Origin: Centrapalus pauciflorus
Lineage: Eukaryota; Streptophyta; Magnoliopsida; Asterales; Asteraceae
Direction: 5' to 3'
Length of the DNA stretch: 64,000 nucleotides
NCBI GenBank assembly: GCA_020465985.1
Contig: JAANYP010007128.1
Span: forward strand, 1 to 64,000
In this document: one piece after another, positions 18,639-30,296 of the stretch
Position numbering within the stretch: the stretch's first letter is position 1
How the letters are laid out: every line of letters begins with the position of its first letter
Notes under the pieces: model-generated
Seen by the model: the letters and a program-made list of their open reading frames with translations, nothing else
Database searches by the model: none
What the model was told of the DNA's origin: nothing
Program-made: the position numbers and the translations under genes

Positions 18639-21058
18639 TATCACACCTCGTTACCCCGGTTGGCAACGAAGAGCGACGTCGCGTAAGCATAACCATAATC
18701 ATAACGAACGACCACTATATGGACGTTTTTCAAAATACATCGATAAAACTTTAAAATATAGTAAGGTTATACATAGTCTGATATGAAGAAAAGAAGTTCG
18801 CACAATACAGAGATTTAAGTACATAATTAAAGTATTCAAAATAATGCAGCTAAATTTCCTGGTAGTTTCGAAAATGCATCCGACTCCTTAGGTGCGGAAG
18901 CTTGAAAAAAAATACGTCTGAAGGCACACTTGCCTTAATTTCCTGAAAATACACGCTAAAATACGTCAACAAAAATTGTTGGTGAGCTCATAGGTTTACA
19001 CATAAATCTGACTTGTATGGACAACAACAGTTAAGTTTGAATTTATAAAATCATAAATTCCATGTTATGTATTACATATAAACCATCATGCAACCGAAGC
19101 TTAAATAAAAATAAGTTTGCCCTGTGCAGTATTCCCATACGTAAGACCGTGTGTTAAATATATATATGCACTCGCTGTTAGCCGAGCCGAACTAACCCGA
19201 ATGGGGGACATGACTCCCGATAGATCTATCCACAATATATTCACGCTTACAAATAAATGCAATTAATGGTTCATGATATAAGAGCTGATGGAACCACATG
19301 TGTAATACATAATAGAAATGAAGTTATTTTCGTGTCCATATGAAAACGAAGCATGTATTTCAACCCCAAAACATAACAGTGTGAAAATAGGGGCTATGAG
19401 GACTCACCGAGCTTGTGATGGCAAAAACGAGCGAGAAGTGCAAATTAGCGTAAGTTGATGGGTTATGCACCGGGTGAGTTTAATCGAGCCCTAAATGACA
19501 ATAGGGACTTAATATCTCTAATATATGATAATATATATGTTTATTGATTTTTATGTTTTAAATCACCTAACATTACAAGTTTATAAATAAAACCCGCTTA
19601 AAACGTCAAGTGTATATATATATATAATTTTCCAGCTTTTTCGAAGGTTTTTCGACCTATTTTGAGGCTGTTTTTGACCAAGCTCCAAAACGTTTTAGGC
19701 TTTGGTTTTCATGGACATTAAACTACTATATACAAATAATTTTTAAAGTCAAGAATGACCATTTTTCGAGATGTTTAAGTTGGGGAAAAAGCTTGTTGAA
19801 AACCCTATGTTGGCCATTTTTGAGCTGTCAAACTTTCGGTTTCCCAAATAATTTCTGGAGGTCTTAAACTCCAAAATAAATTATGAAAACTTCCAGATCT
19901 ATAGTTAGACATAGATCTAACTTTTGAGACAAGAATCAACTCATTTCGTTAAGTTATGAATTAGTTATGATTTTTCAAAGTCGATATAAATATTCTGCCG
20001 AAAATCCGTAGTTTATAAACTTGAAATAACTAGTGATTCTTGTTGTTTATTCAAAGACTACTTGTATAAAAGTTATAAAACACATATATATCACTTGTTT
20101 TCATAATATTTACATTTATATGATGTGTTTATATATTTATAAACACATTTAAAGAAAACAACTTAAAAACAAAACTAGAAATTTATAAACTTGAGTTTTT
20201 ATGAATCTTGTTGTTGTTGGTGATTATATATTATGCAAGACTTATATAAACATAAATATAAGATGAAATAAGCTAGTATTTACTTACTTTGATGTATTTA
20301 GAGTATGATTTTGAGTAGAAGTTCAAATCCTTGCAAGATTTGCACCAAAAACTCTTGAAATATTGAAAGAATGCAAAGTTGCAAATTTTGGCTTTGAAAG
20401 GGGGGTGGTGGCCGGATTTTAGCAAGGAGAAGGAGAGGGTTTTTTACGTTTGAAGTGTGGAAATGAAGTGGAAAATGAGGTCTTATTTATAGGCAAAAAG
20501 ATTGGTTTTTCAATGATGAAAGACATGGGATGAAAAGGTAGTGTGCACTTTTAAACAAAATGATGATGTTTAAAGTGAATATGACTTTTGTAATAAAATA
20601 TTTGAAGTCAACCTCTATGTTGTACCACCCCTATAGGGCCGCCATATACATGTATATACATGTATTTTCATTTCTTTTTGTATAAAAGTATTTAGAAATG
20701 TATTCTTGTATTTCCCTTTTCTTGTAAATTCATAAATACTTTTGGATGCATTGTTTTAATGAATTGATTTAGTCTTGCGTAATTAATGTTAAGTAATTGT
20801 ATTAGTGTATGATTAGTGTCACTAATCATAATTTAATTATGTACTTAGTTGAATTAATCCCTCATATCGTAAATCGATCGGATTAATTGATTTCCCGATT
20901 CATCGCACCGATGAATTTGATTCTAATTGAGTTGAATTTTTTAATAGACATTGTTAATCACCTTGATTAATTTCTAATGACCACTGATTAGGTTATAATT
21001 TGCTATTAAATATAGATTAGGTCATCGTTGCTAACCTGGTTTAGTGTCGGATGTTACA
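18639..21058 (-). repeat. Complete 5' LTR of gypsy A2 (about 2.4 kb)
   Basis: On the minus strand it begins TGTAACATCCGACAC at 21058 and ends near 18639 with ...GGTGTGATA, where the usual final CA has mutated. The first 635 bases on the plus side match the A1 LTR. Long LTRs starting TGTAACATCC also occur in gypsy B and C here. The interior is AT-rich and non-coding apart from the promoter noted below. Confidence 0.85.
20482..20493 (-). promoter_or_regulatory. TATA box in the gypsy A2 LTR
   Basis: The minus strand reads CCTATAAATAAG, a good plant TATA box, about 570 bases into the LTR. It is followed by a C/A-rich stretch and CCCTCTCC, a plausible transcription start region. Confidence 0.6.
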
Positions 21059-23642
21059 GATGGCACGATGAGGATGTGCATTGATTACCGGGAGCTGAAT
21101 AAGCTGACTATTAAGAACAAGTATCCGCTGCCGAGGATAGATGACTTGTTTGATCAACTACATGGGGCAAGTGTTTTCTCCAAGATTGATTTAAGATTGG
21201 GGTACCATCAACTGAAAGTTTGAGAGGAAGATGTGCCTAAGACAGCATTCAGAACTCGGTATGGGCATTACGAGTTTCTGGTGATGCCTTTTGGGTTAAC
21301 CAACGCCCCGGCTGTATTCATGGATCTGATGAACAGGGTATGTAGACCGATGTTTGATAAATCGGTGACAGTGTTTATTGATGACATCCTAGTATATTCC
21401 AAGACTGAAGCGGAGCATGCTGTTCATTTAAAAGAATTGTTGGAACTGCTAAGAAAGGAAAGTTGTATGTCAAATTCTCAAAGTGTGAGTTTTGGCTGCA
21501 ACAAATTCAGTTTCTTGGACATATTATTTCGGGAGCTGGGATTTCAGTAGATCCAGCTAAAGTTGAAGCCATAAGAAATTGGGAACCGCCTCGGTTCAGC
21601 TACAGAAGTTAGAAGTTTTCTTGGGTTGGCGGGGTATTATCGGAGATTTATAAAGGATTTCTCGAAGATTGCAGTTCCTTTTACTGCATTAACAAAGAAG
21701 AATGCACCGTTTGTTTGGGAAACTGTGCAACAAGAGGCATTTGATATCTTGAAAAAGACGTCAAGTGAAGCACCGATACGTACTCTACCGGAGGGCAATG
21801 AGGATTTTGTAGTATACACGGACGCATCGAGATTTGGGTTAGGTGTTGTACTGATGCAGCGCGGGAAAGTCATTGCGTATGCCTCGAGACAGCTTAAGCA
21901 GCACGGAAAGGATTATTCAACTCATGATCTTGAGTTGACAGCTGTCACTTTTGCATTGAAGTTGTGGAGGCACTATCTGTATGGAACTAAGTGTCAATTA
22001 TACACGGACCATAAGAGCTTGAAGTATATCTTCAGTCAGAAAGAGCTTAACATGAGACAAAGACGTTCGATTGAACTTATAAAGGATTATGACTGTGAAA
22101 TCCTTTATCACCCCGGAAAGGCTAATGTAGTAGCCGATGCACTAAGCCGTAAGGCCTACTCTAAGGACTGCTGCTACATGATGACGTCTACAATGTTAAC
22201 TTGCACGATCATCAATGATGTTAAAGCCGCTCAGGAGGAAGCTTTGAAGGAAGAAAATGTTGGTGCTGAGGATATTCGAGTACAGAAAAAGGTTATGGAA
22301 ACTAGTGAATCGGGTTTGAAAGGAATTTATGGGAGAATCTGGGTACCAAAGTTTGGTGGTATGAGAAAGGTGATCATCGAAGAATCACATCAGTCAAAGT
22401 TTTCTGTACATCACGGGAGCACAAAGAAGTACAACGAGCTGAAAGCAGACTTTTGGTGGCCCAGATTGAAGAAGGACATTGGTCAGTATGTTGAGAGATG
22501 CAGGACTTGCCGGCTTGTGAAAGCCGAACACCAGCAACCATATGGCAGTCTGCAACCGCTTCCCATTCTGGAATGGAAGTGGGAACACATAACAATGGAT
22601 TTTGTTACTAAGTTGCCAAAGACTAGGCGTCAACACGATGCAGTGTCGGTAATTGTTGATAGATTGACCAAGTCGGCACACTTTATACCAATTCGGGAAA
22701 GCTACTCGTTAGAGAAGTTGGCTCAGATTTATATGGACAAGGTTGTTTCTAGACATGGAGTTCCTAAGTCTATAGTATCAGATCGGGATAGCCGATTTAC
22801 TTCAAATTTTTGGTCGGCATTGCAAGAAGGGTTGGGAACGAGGATAGCAATGAGTACGGCTTACTGTCCACAAACTGATGGCCAAAGTGAAAGGACTATC
22901 CTCACGCTTGAGGATATGATGTGGTCGTCTGTATTAGATCTCGGTGGTAATTGGGACGATCATTTTCCACTGATAGAATTATCGTATATTAACAGTTATC
23001 ACGCGACAATAAAGAAAGCGCCGTTTGAGGCTTTATATGGGAGAAGGTGTAGGACTCCTACGTGTTGGAGAGAAACCGGAGAAACACTGATTGCTAGGTC
23101 CGCGTTGTTACAGGAGACAAATGAGAAGATTCAGTTGGTGCGACAACATGAAGGCGGCCCAGGATCGACAGAAAAGTTATCATGATAGGAGGCATAAACC
23201 GATCAGTTTTGATGTAGACGATTGGGTTTATTTGAAGGTGTCACCTATGAGAGGTGTTATACGTTTTGTTAAAAGAGGAAAGTTAGCTCCGAGATTTGTT
23301 GGACCATTCAAGATAACAGAAAAAGTTGGAAACCAGTTTTACCGTTTGGAATTTCCTGAAGAGATGTTGGGCATACATCCGGTGTTTCATGTGGGAAATC
23401 TCAGGAAGTCATTCACTACCGGAAATGAGGATTGGGCCGATCACACAGAGTTTCAAATTGATGAAAGGCTCCGATATGTTGAAGAGCCGGAGTGTGTGTT
23501 GGATACTAAAGTAAAGAAGCTAAGGAGTAAAGAGATTGAAATGGTGTTTGTGCGTTGGAAGCATTACAAAGGAGCCAATCATACGTGGGAAACCAGGGCG
23601 GAAATGATGAAGAATTATCCGCAACTGTTTGGATCCAAGTAA
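21059..23642 (+). pseudogene. pol: Gypsy B pol: RT (partial), RNase H, integrase, chromodomain
   Basis: Begins in RT at DGTMRMCIDYRELNKLT. A TGA at about 21222 replaces an Arg codon; the catalytic VFIDDILVYS is intact. Frames shift near 21461 and 21595. A 519-codon block (21626-23185) carries RNase H (VVYTDASRFGLG, LYTDHKSLKYIF and VVADALSRK), the integrase HHCC zinc site ending ERCRTC, and the catalytic residues in ITMDF, SDRDSRF and DGQSERT. A third frameshift near 23140 leads to the last block with GPFKITEKVGNQFYRLEF and a chromodomain-like end, VFVRWKHYKGANHTWE. Chromodomains target integration to heterochromatin. One stop and three frameshifts make it a pseudogene. Confidence 0.92.
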
Positions 23643-23663
23643 CTTCGAGGACGAAGTTTGAGC

Positions 23664-23679
23664 GTGGTGGAGCCCATGC
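23664..23679 (+). promoter_or_regulatory. Polypurine tract of gypsy B
   Basis: GTGGTGGAGCCCATGC directly before the LTR start TGTAACATCC. The same sequence precedes the gypsy C LTR. Confidence 0.75.
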
Positions 23680-23982
23680 TGTAACATCCTTAGATCTAAA
23701 TTATTGTAATTTAGATTAATTAGTTGGATAATTTGTAGTTTTAAGTTGGACTATGAAAATGATTATGTATCCGGGTATTTAAAAGTTGGTTGCTAATTTG
23801 AGAATTTTGGAATTATTATTATGGAGTATTATGATTTATGAATGCTAGTAATGGTAAAAATAAGATAAAATCAGTATTTAGTGAAATCAGATAAGTTGAG
23901 GGGCTATATGTGCCAAAAGCCAAAAGTTAAGAAATAAAAGACTCTTTGTCTTTTATTTGACTCATTTCAACTTCAAAGCACT

Positions 23983-23986
<4 letters not shown>

Positions 23987-24036
<50 letters not shown>
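23987..24036. repeat. (CT)25 microsatellite in the gypsy B LTR
   Basis: Fifty bases of uninterrupted CT, in the part of the LTR where a transcribed leader would be expected. Confidence 0.95.
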
Positions 24037-24037
<1 letters not shown>

Positions 24038-24515
24038 AAAATCTCTGAAATTTCCTATTGAAATTCGAATTTGTGGAACCAAATTCGTGAATCAAGGCTG
24101 AATATAACAAGATTCAAGTGGATTTAAGATAAGAAATCTATTTTAAAGTTTGAGTTTGTATTTTGGAGAGAAAAGATGTAAAAATCGGATTTTAATCTAA
24201 GAGAAATGTTGATGCATGTATGTTTAATCAGTTGGAAATCAGTAGTTGAACATCACTGAAGCTCCAGAAACAAGAATCGTTGGTTAATTCGTCCTAAAAT
24301 GTAATAAATCTGACTTTTTATGAAGTTATGTGTTCTTGAGGTTTTTCCTCATTTTTGGTCCAATCTGGATGAATTTGAGTGTTAATGATATGGAAAATGA
24401 TGTAGAAACATTCCAGATATGTTAATATAACATTATTATGGATTGCATGTTGTTAGATTTATGTTCTTGGAAATTTTAGTGCAAAACCCGTAGCTGCGAC
24501 CTGCAAAACTGTTGG

Positions 24516-24599
24516 TGAACTCGGCGAGTTCATGGGTGAACTCGGCGAGTTCATGGGTGAACTCGACGAGTTCATGGGTGAACTCGGCGAGTTCCCATG
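24516..24599. repeat. Four 21-bp tandem units with an inner palindrome
   Basis: Unit TGAACTCGGCGAGTTCATGGG, tandem four times with one substitution in unit three and a changed end in unit four. Each holds the near palindrome GAACTCG-G-CGAGTTC. Two more single copies of the ACTCGGCGAGT core occur near 24760-24795. Confidence 0.92.
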
Positions 24600-25960
24600 A
24601 ACACTTTAATAAATCTTCAAAAATTCATAAGTATTGGATCCGAATCCAGTTGGGACCCGAATTCGGATGAGACCCGAACTTAGATGGAACCGAACTTGAA
24701 AAAGAACCGAATTCGGATGGGTCCGAAATCCGGCCGAGGGTCCGAACTTCGGACCTAAACTCGGCGAGTACCCGTGGCCAACTCGGCGAGTTCTATGCTT
24801 TACATGTGTAATTCGGATGGGTTATTAAGGACCCGAATTTATGGTTAATTAAATACACTTTTGAGATACCTTTTGTAACATATTAAGGTACATAAAGGAG
24901 GGTTAATTGGGAATAATAACACCTTAAATGATGAGATTTAAACGTGAGTTTTGGATGTCAGTTCCAAATGTTGTAACACTTATAATTGTACAAATTGATG
25001 CTTGAACACGTATGTGATATGTTTTCCTTATGGAAATGTAACAGGTCCCTTGTGGTGTTGTTTAACCCACAGTGGGGTACTTTGTGAGTCCGGTTGAAAT
25101 TCCGAAGAGAAATAAGATAATCTAAAATTAACTAACGCAACCACTGTGAGTACCTTTGATTCTAACATGTCTGCATCTGCTTTATGTTTTCTTTGCCTGC
25201 TGAGGCATGTTGTTTCACTTTCATTTGGCACTCTACTAACTTGCGTATATGTTGATGCACATTCATACTTGTTGCATGTCCGTTCATTTTTTGTGCATCC
25301 TATCGATGGACCTGCGGGTCGCATCTGTACTCTGATGTTACTGTGCTATATGACCAAGAGTTTGACACCTCTGTGGTCAGGATAGATAGTAAGTCATCCC
25401 CGATGTTATGTCTGCTTCAGATAGTTGGTATTTCTTATGCCGAGTGTGATCTCGAAGGAGCTGCGGCTCGGGTTTGCGTACTTTGAGTACGTGTGGAGTA
25501 TACGGTATGTGTTACCGGTGTTACTCTTGGGGGCATCATAAGGATTTGTGGAATGTGTAAAATCATTGGTATTCAGTTATTCACTAAGCATGCGCTTACC
25601 CCTCAGTTGTTGAATTTTTTTTACAGGAAGAGGGAAATCTACTACGGGACCTTCTAGCTAGGTAGTTTCTTGAAGTGATTGAAGATATCTACTGTTAATC
25701 TTGGTAACAGAATTATGGAATGTTGTTGTAATAAATTTGGAGTGATGTTATAATGTATTGAGTATGAAGACTTAGACATGAAACCTTTGTAGCACCGTAG
25801 GGTGTTGGACAAATTTGTATTATTTTATTATGTACTTTATTGCTTCCGCACTTTAATTTAAGTATTCAGATCATTATGTAATTTATGTTTGGTGATTAAT
25901 CCTGGGTGAATTGTAATGGTGGTTATTGTGGCAAGGGTGTCACATAAGGCATCCAAAAAC

Positions 25961-28726
25961 TTACAACTGTGAAGGTTTCTGCCTTATAGCCTTTATGAAT
26001 TCTCTCTTTAACTCCACTTTATCACATTCAATCTTCATAGAGCTCATTTGGAGTAGCCATGCTTTTGGCAAATCAAGGAATTCAAAATTGTAGAATCTAC
26101 TGGATCGGTCTGCAAGCTTGAGTTTATATGTCATGGATTTGGCATATAAATCAACTTGTACAATCTTCATTTCCTTGGCAGCTTTCATATCCATTCTAGT
26201 GGATTCTGGATCAAAAATGCTTCTGACATCTTTAAAATTTGTCTGAACCCATACAATTGGTGACCTAGAGTGACTGGCAGTTCCAATATTATGCATTTGT
26301 GTCAGCTCATCTCTAGTCAATCTTTGAACCAGTTGGATTAGGCTCTTGTATTCTTCGTCTGGACCAGCTTCTCTTTTGATTACAAAATGATATAGTAAAT
26401 CAATGTCATCCATTGACTTAGCATACCAATAAGTAATTGGAGGTTTGGAGAAGTCATGCTGATCAATGATCTTTTCAATCTCCATAGCCTTTTGCAGTTG
26501 TTGATCAAATAACACTCCCTTAACTTGATCAAACTTTGCTTGTTGGATAGATTCAGGTTGAGGAACATCAGCAACAGTTTGAGCTAGTTCTTGTGGATCT
26601 TGGACTTGTTGGGAGGCTTTGGAGGCTTTTTCTTTTTCTTTTTTCCTTTTCTCTGTCATATAGAGCCTGAAGCATCTCAGTTGACCAAGTTTGAGCAATA
26701 ACCTTCGATATACCAGTTGTTGCAGAGAAATTGATCAAAAATCTTTTGAGTCTGCCTTTGAAGGCCCTGTTGGCCTTTTCCTCTTCTTCTGGCTTTCTTT
26801 GACCACAAACCCTCTTCGGTAATCTCCTAAGGTTTCATCATCTCCCATTGGTTCCTGAGCTTGCTGGTCTAGAATCTGATCCTGTTCTTCTGCCAATCTT
26901 CTGGCCAGTTCAGCATCATGGGCAACTTGGGATTTTTTTGAAATAAATTTAATCTTTGGAGGCTCAATCAGAATGCCCTTTCCCTTGTCTGTGGAAGCTG
27001 ATACTGTGGCTTGGACTGCTGGGGCAGGAGCTTGAGGACCTTCTCTGATGAACACTCCACTTGGCCTGATGGGAACAGCTTGAGCTTCTAGACTAACAGC
27101 TTGTAAAGCTGTTGGGACTGTTAGCCTAGAAACTGAAGCTGTTGTTGGTGAAGTTGAAGCTGTTTGGACTGGAATTGGGATCTCTTGATTCTCCCCCTTT
27201 TTAGATGCATTGGTTTAATCAGAGGAACCAAAAACCTTTGCAATCAGGGATCGAACCATCTTCTCAAGCTGTATGATCTTGTCACCAAATAACTTGAACC
27301 CAAGGTGAAACTGGTCAAGTCTTTGCTGTTGGACTGTTGTGAGATGTTGCAGAGCTTTGATTTGTGATCCCTGTGCAGCAATAATGGACTTGTAATGTTC
27401 CAAAATGGCTACAACAGGTTTCAGTTGTTGATCCGTCAATGTCATTAGTTGCAGACTAGCCTCAAGATCTTCAAATGATAGTGGGATTTGAGATCTATCA
27501 CTGGCATCAATTCCAGAAGTAGAAACATCTGGGTCCCTTTGTTCATGGTACTGGGGACTTCCAGAAGGTGCTTGCACACCCTCTGTTGCCATGGGTGTGG
27601 TCTTAGTTATGTTGGTACTATCCTGTGCCCCTTATGCAGAGACATCAGTAGCACCAGCCACAAATCCCATATGAACATCCTCTGATGGAATGTTCACCTC
27701 CAAATTGAGGGTGGGAGTTTCCTCAATGGGTTCCCTATCGATATTCTGTGCAGGAGTGTCCCCCTGCACAGAGCTATTTGGTTCTGTGGATTGGACTATG
27801 GAGGAAGGAGCTACTACAACCCTTTGTCGTTTATATATTTTTTTGTGACGGGGCTGGGGAGGTATGTATAGTAGAAGGAGCAGAGGAAATATATGTATCA
27901 TGGGGAGTGGGTTCGGGTCCTGGGGGTGAAGCAGTAATAGATGGTTGAGCCTGCTCAGGACCCTATCCTCTGTTTCTTGGATGGACATCCTGCATTGCAT
28001 GAGGCAAAGGGACATCCACACTGTGAGAATTGGCACTTGGTTTCAAAAGTATTTTAATAGTAGGTAAAGAGTGCCTATGGGAAACATGTATCCTTTTATG
28101 TACTTTAAAATTATTGCAAGATTTTGCAATTATTTCTACCAAAAATCGTGGATACATCAAAAATTTCTCATTCTTTAAGGCATGATGCCTTAACATCCTT
28201 GAAAAATCATATTTGAAAAATTGAACTGTTGGCCTGTGGATAAGCACACTAAAGCAGTGGCAATATTTGAACAAAATTCAGACCAACCAGTCCTTTTAGG
28301 GCTTAAACACCGCTGAATAATATGTACAAGATATTTCCATTTAGAACCAAAGTGTGCTTTATAGAAGGTAAATGAATCAGTTGGGCCTCTATACCCGATT
28401 TCAAAAAGACCTTCGTGTAAAGCAGTAAGGGAGAGATCAGATATACCTGTGGCATCTTGAAGATGCAGATGTTGTCGTATAGTCTCCTCGGTGATGGTAA
28501 TGGGATTACCATCAATGATGGATGCAAAAGAAGTGACTCCCTCATGAGTATTTACATTGGCTGATTTCCAAAACTGCTCTATATGTGAGACGTATATAGT
28601 GGGATTGACAGTTAAAGCATAATGGATATTAGACCCACCTAGAAAATGCATCATATCATGGAATGGCTGTAGTTCAGCGTGTTTGAGAGAGTAGGGAAGG
28701 CAGTTGTGTTCTTTAACAAACTCCAT
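25961..28726 (-). pseudogene. Third (env-like) ORF of copia B, broken
   Basis: Homologous to 4541-7247. The N-terminal domain is open over 178 codons (28726-28190: MEFVKEHNCLPYSLKHAELQ, then TVNPTIYVSHIEQFW). It is followed by blocks at 28274-27963, 28036-27632, 27592-27215, 27055-26735 and 26698-25961. The last block is longer than in copia A and shows the C-terminal region starting with a Lys/Glu-rich stretch. Similarity is highest in the first domain, the coiled coil near LTDQQLKPVVAILEHYKSII and the C-terminal domain. The Pro-rich middle differs more. No transmembrane helix is evident. Function unknown. Confidence 0.78.
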
Positions 28727-28968
28727 TGGTGATCACAACGACGAGGATTTAGGGTTTTGAACGACTGTGTGAGAATCGCACAGTGAAAGAAGGTGAAAAG
28801 ATTGTGGAAGATATTTTGCAACTGGTAGTTGCAATCAAACGAAACTAGGACCTTTAAGGGTTTGGCTTTTCAAAAATATCTAATCCCGCGCACAATCTCA
28901 TGAGGAATGACTGAATTACCGTGCACACTTGACAGACCAAGTGAAACAACTAACAGTTCGAGAAAATG

Positions 28969-29044
28969 AACTAGCAGCTTGAGAATAATCTCAAGCTGTT
29001 AGTTGAAAAATGGACATCATTGAATGAAACAGTGTCTCCCCCTT
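28969..29044 (-). promoter_or_regulatory. Stem-loop and internal purine tract of copia B
   Basis: A 15-bp inverted repeat (28969-28983 with 28990-29004), a 6-base loop of different sequence from copia A, and TAAGGGGGAGA on the minus strand at 29034-29044. Stem and purine tract are kept while the loop and flanks vary. Confidence 0.6.
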
Positions 29045-29105
29045 AACTAAGCACATGTAATAAGTGTTTTTCTCATTGTATAAAGGAGAAATAATTGAAA
29101 ACAAA

Positions 29106-30296
29106 TTAATCCATAGTTAGCATGCCAATATTTGATACCAAAAAGGTGAATCTTCCTACATCAAATGGTTTTATAAATAGATCAACTAACTGATCATCTG
29201 TATCAATTTTGGTAACTTGGATTAACTTCTTCTCATTACAGTCCCTTATAAAATGGAATCTAATGTCTATGTGCTTGGTTTTGGAAAATTTCACTGGATT
29301 TTGTACAATGCTGATTGTACTTGAATTGTCAATATAAATAGGAGTAGATAGAAAGTTCATACCATAGTCTCTCAGTTGGTTCTGAATCCACATCACTTGG
29401 GAACAGCAGCTGGCAGCTGCAACGTATTATGCCTCAGTGGATGAAGTGGAGACAGTGGTCTGCTTTTTGCACTGCCAAGAGACTAGTCTTGCTCCTAGAT
29501 ATTAACATCCACCAGTTGTTGATTTCCTGTCTATGTTGCAACCTCCATAGTCAATATCAGAGTAAGCTGTTAGTTCAAGAGGAGAGTACTTAGGATACCA
29601 CAGGCCCAATTTTGGTTGACCTTTGAGATATCTAAAGATTCTCTTAACAGCAAAGAGATGTGAATCCTTTAGAGCACATTGAAACCTGGCACAAACACAA
29701 ACAGCAAACATTATATCAGATCTAGAAGATGTAAGATACATTAGTGAACCTATCAAGGATCTGTACAAATGAATATCCACATCCACTCCTTCTTTATCTG
29801 CATCAAGCTGTTTATAAGTGTCCATTGGTGTGCTGGCAACCTTGGTGTCCTTGTATCCAAACTTTTCCAGGATGTCATTCACATATTTTGATTGACTTAT
29901 GAAAAGTCCAGTGGGTTTCTGCTTGACCTGCAATCCTAGAAAGAAAGTTAGTTCCCCCATTGAACTCATTTGAAACTTCTTGTGCATCAAAGTCTCAAAC
30001 TCCTTGCACAGAATGTCATTTGTTGATCCAAAGATGATATCATCAACATAGATCTGAATAAGAAGAATCTCTGATTTGATGGACTTTGTGAATAATGTCT
30101 TGTCCAGAGTACCTCTCTTGAATCCATTCTGTAGAAGATATGAAGACAAAGTGTCATACCATGCTCTTGGGGCTTGGTGGAGTCCATAGAGTGTTTTGTC
30201 TAACTTGTAGACTCTGTCTGGATACTTATAGTCTTCAAATCCAGGGGGTTGACACACATAAACCTCTTCTTCAATTGTACCATACAAGAATGCATA
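29106..30296 (-). pseudogene. pol: Copia B RT (C-terminal two thirds) and RNase H
   Basis: RT runs from AFLYGTIEEEVYVCQPPGF through GLHQAPRAWYDT, the intact catalytic IYVDDIIFGS, MGELTFFLGLQ and SLMYLTSSRSDIMF to the start of RNase H (TAYSDIDYGGC). A stop at about 29502 and a changed codon near 29427 break RNase H. The last part (29396-29106) contains KTKHIDIRFHFIRD. This copy shows what copia A looked like before the CACTA insertion. Confidence 0.9.

Larger units (their letters stand above)
18426..21058 (-). mobile_element. Gypsy A2: leader and 5' LTR of a second gypsy A copy
   Basis: Same family as 1-3849: the leader (18520-18638) and LTR align with 3100-3849. It is interrupted on the left by copia A. 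On the right it ends inside the RT gene of plus-strand gypsy B, so it inserted there; the duplicated target should begin GATGG at 21059, with its partner left of the window. Its gag and pol are not next to it; whether 1-2838 belongs to this copy or to A1 cannot be settled here. Confidence 0.82.
21059..25944 (+). mobile_element. Ty3/gypsy chromovirus B, 5'-truncated by the A2 insertion
   Basis: Plus-strand element: pol from mid RT to chromodomain (21059-23642), a short spacer with the polypurine tract, then a complete 3' LTR. It closely resembles gypsy C (41146-44439 on the other strand) in protein and polypurine tract. The LTR ends directly against copia B at 25945, so gypsy B inserted in copia B just past the third ORF stop. 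The 5' part should lie left of the window. Confidence 0.88.
23680..25944 (+). repeat. Complete 3' LTR of gypsy B (2,265 bp)
   Basis: Starts TGTAACATCC and ends GGGTGTCACA. Parts are recognisably shared with the gypsy C LTR, inverted, such as the piece around GTCATCCCCGATGTTATGTC. It contains a long CT microsatellite and a 21-bp tandem repeat described separately. The minus-strand ORF at 25028-25324 and its plus-strand counterpart look like chance. Confidence 0.9.
25945..30296 (-). mobile_element. Copia B: second copy of the copia A family, both ends missing
   Basis: Collinear with copia A from 4525 to 8568 and on to about 12740, but without the CACTA insertion. It contains the C-terminal part of RT, RNase H, the stem-loop region and the third ORF. 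Its left end is the gypsy B LTR border. Its right end at about 30296 cuts RT within the codons before AFLYGTIEEEVYV, where an unrelated AT-rich sequence begins. Confidence 0.9.

Noticed and set aside
24516..24599. Possible CRISPR-like array
   Set aside because: The units are head-to-tail without unique spacers, inside an LTR of a plant element.
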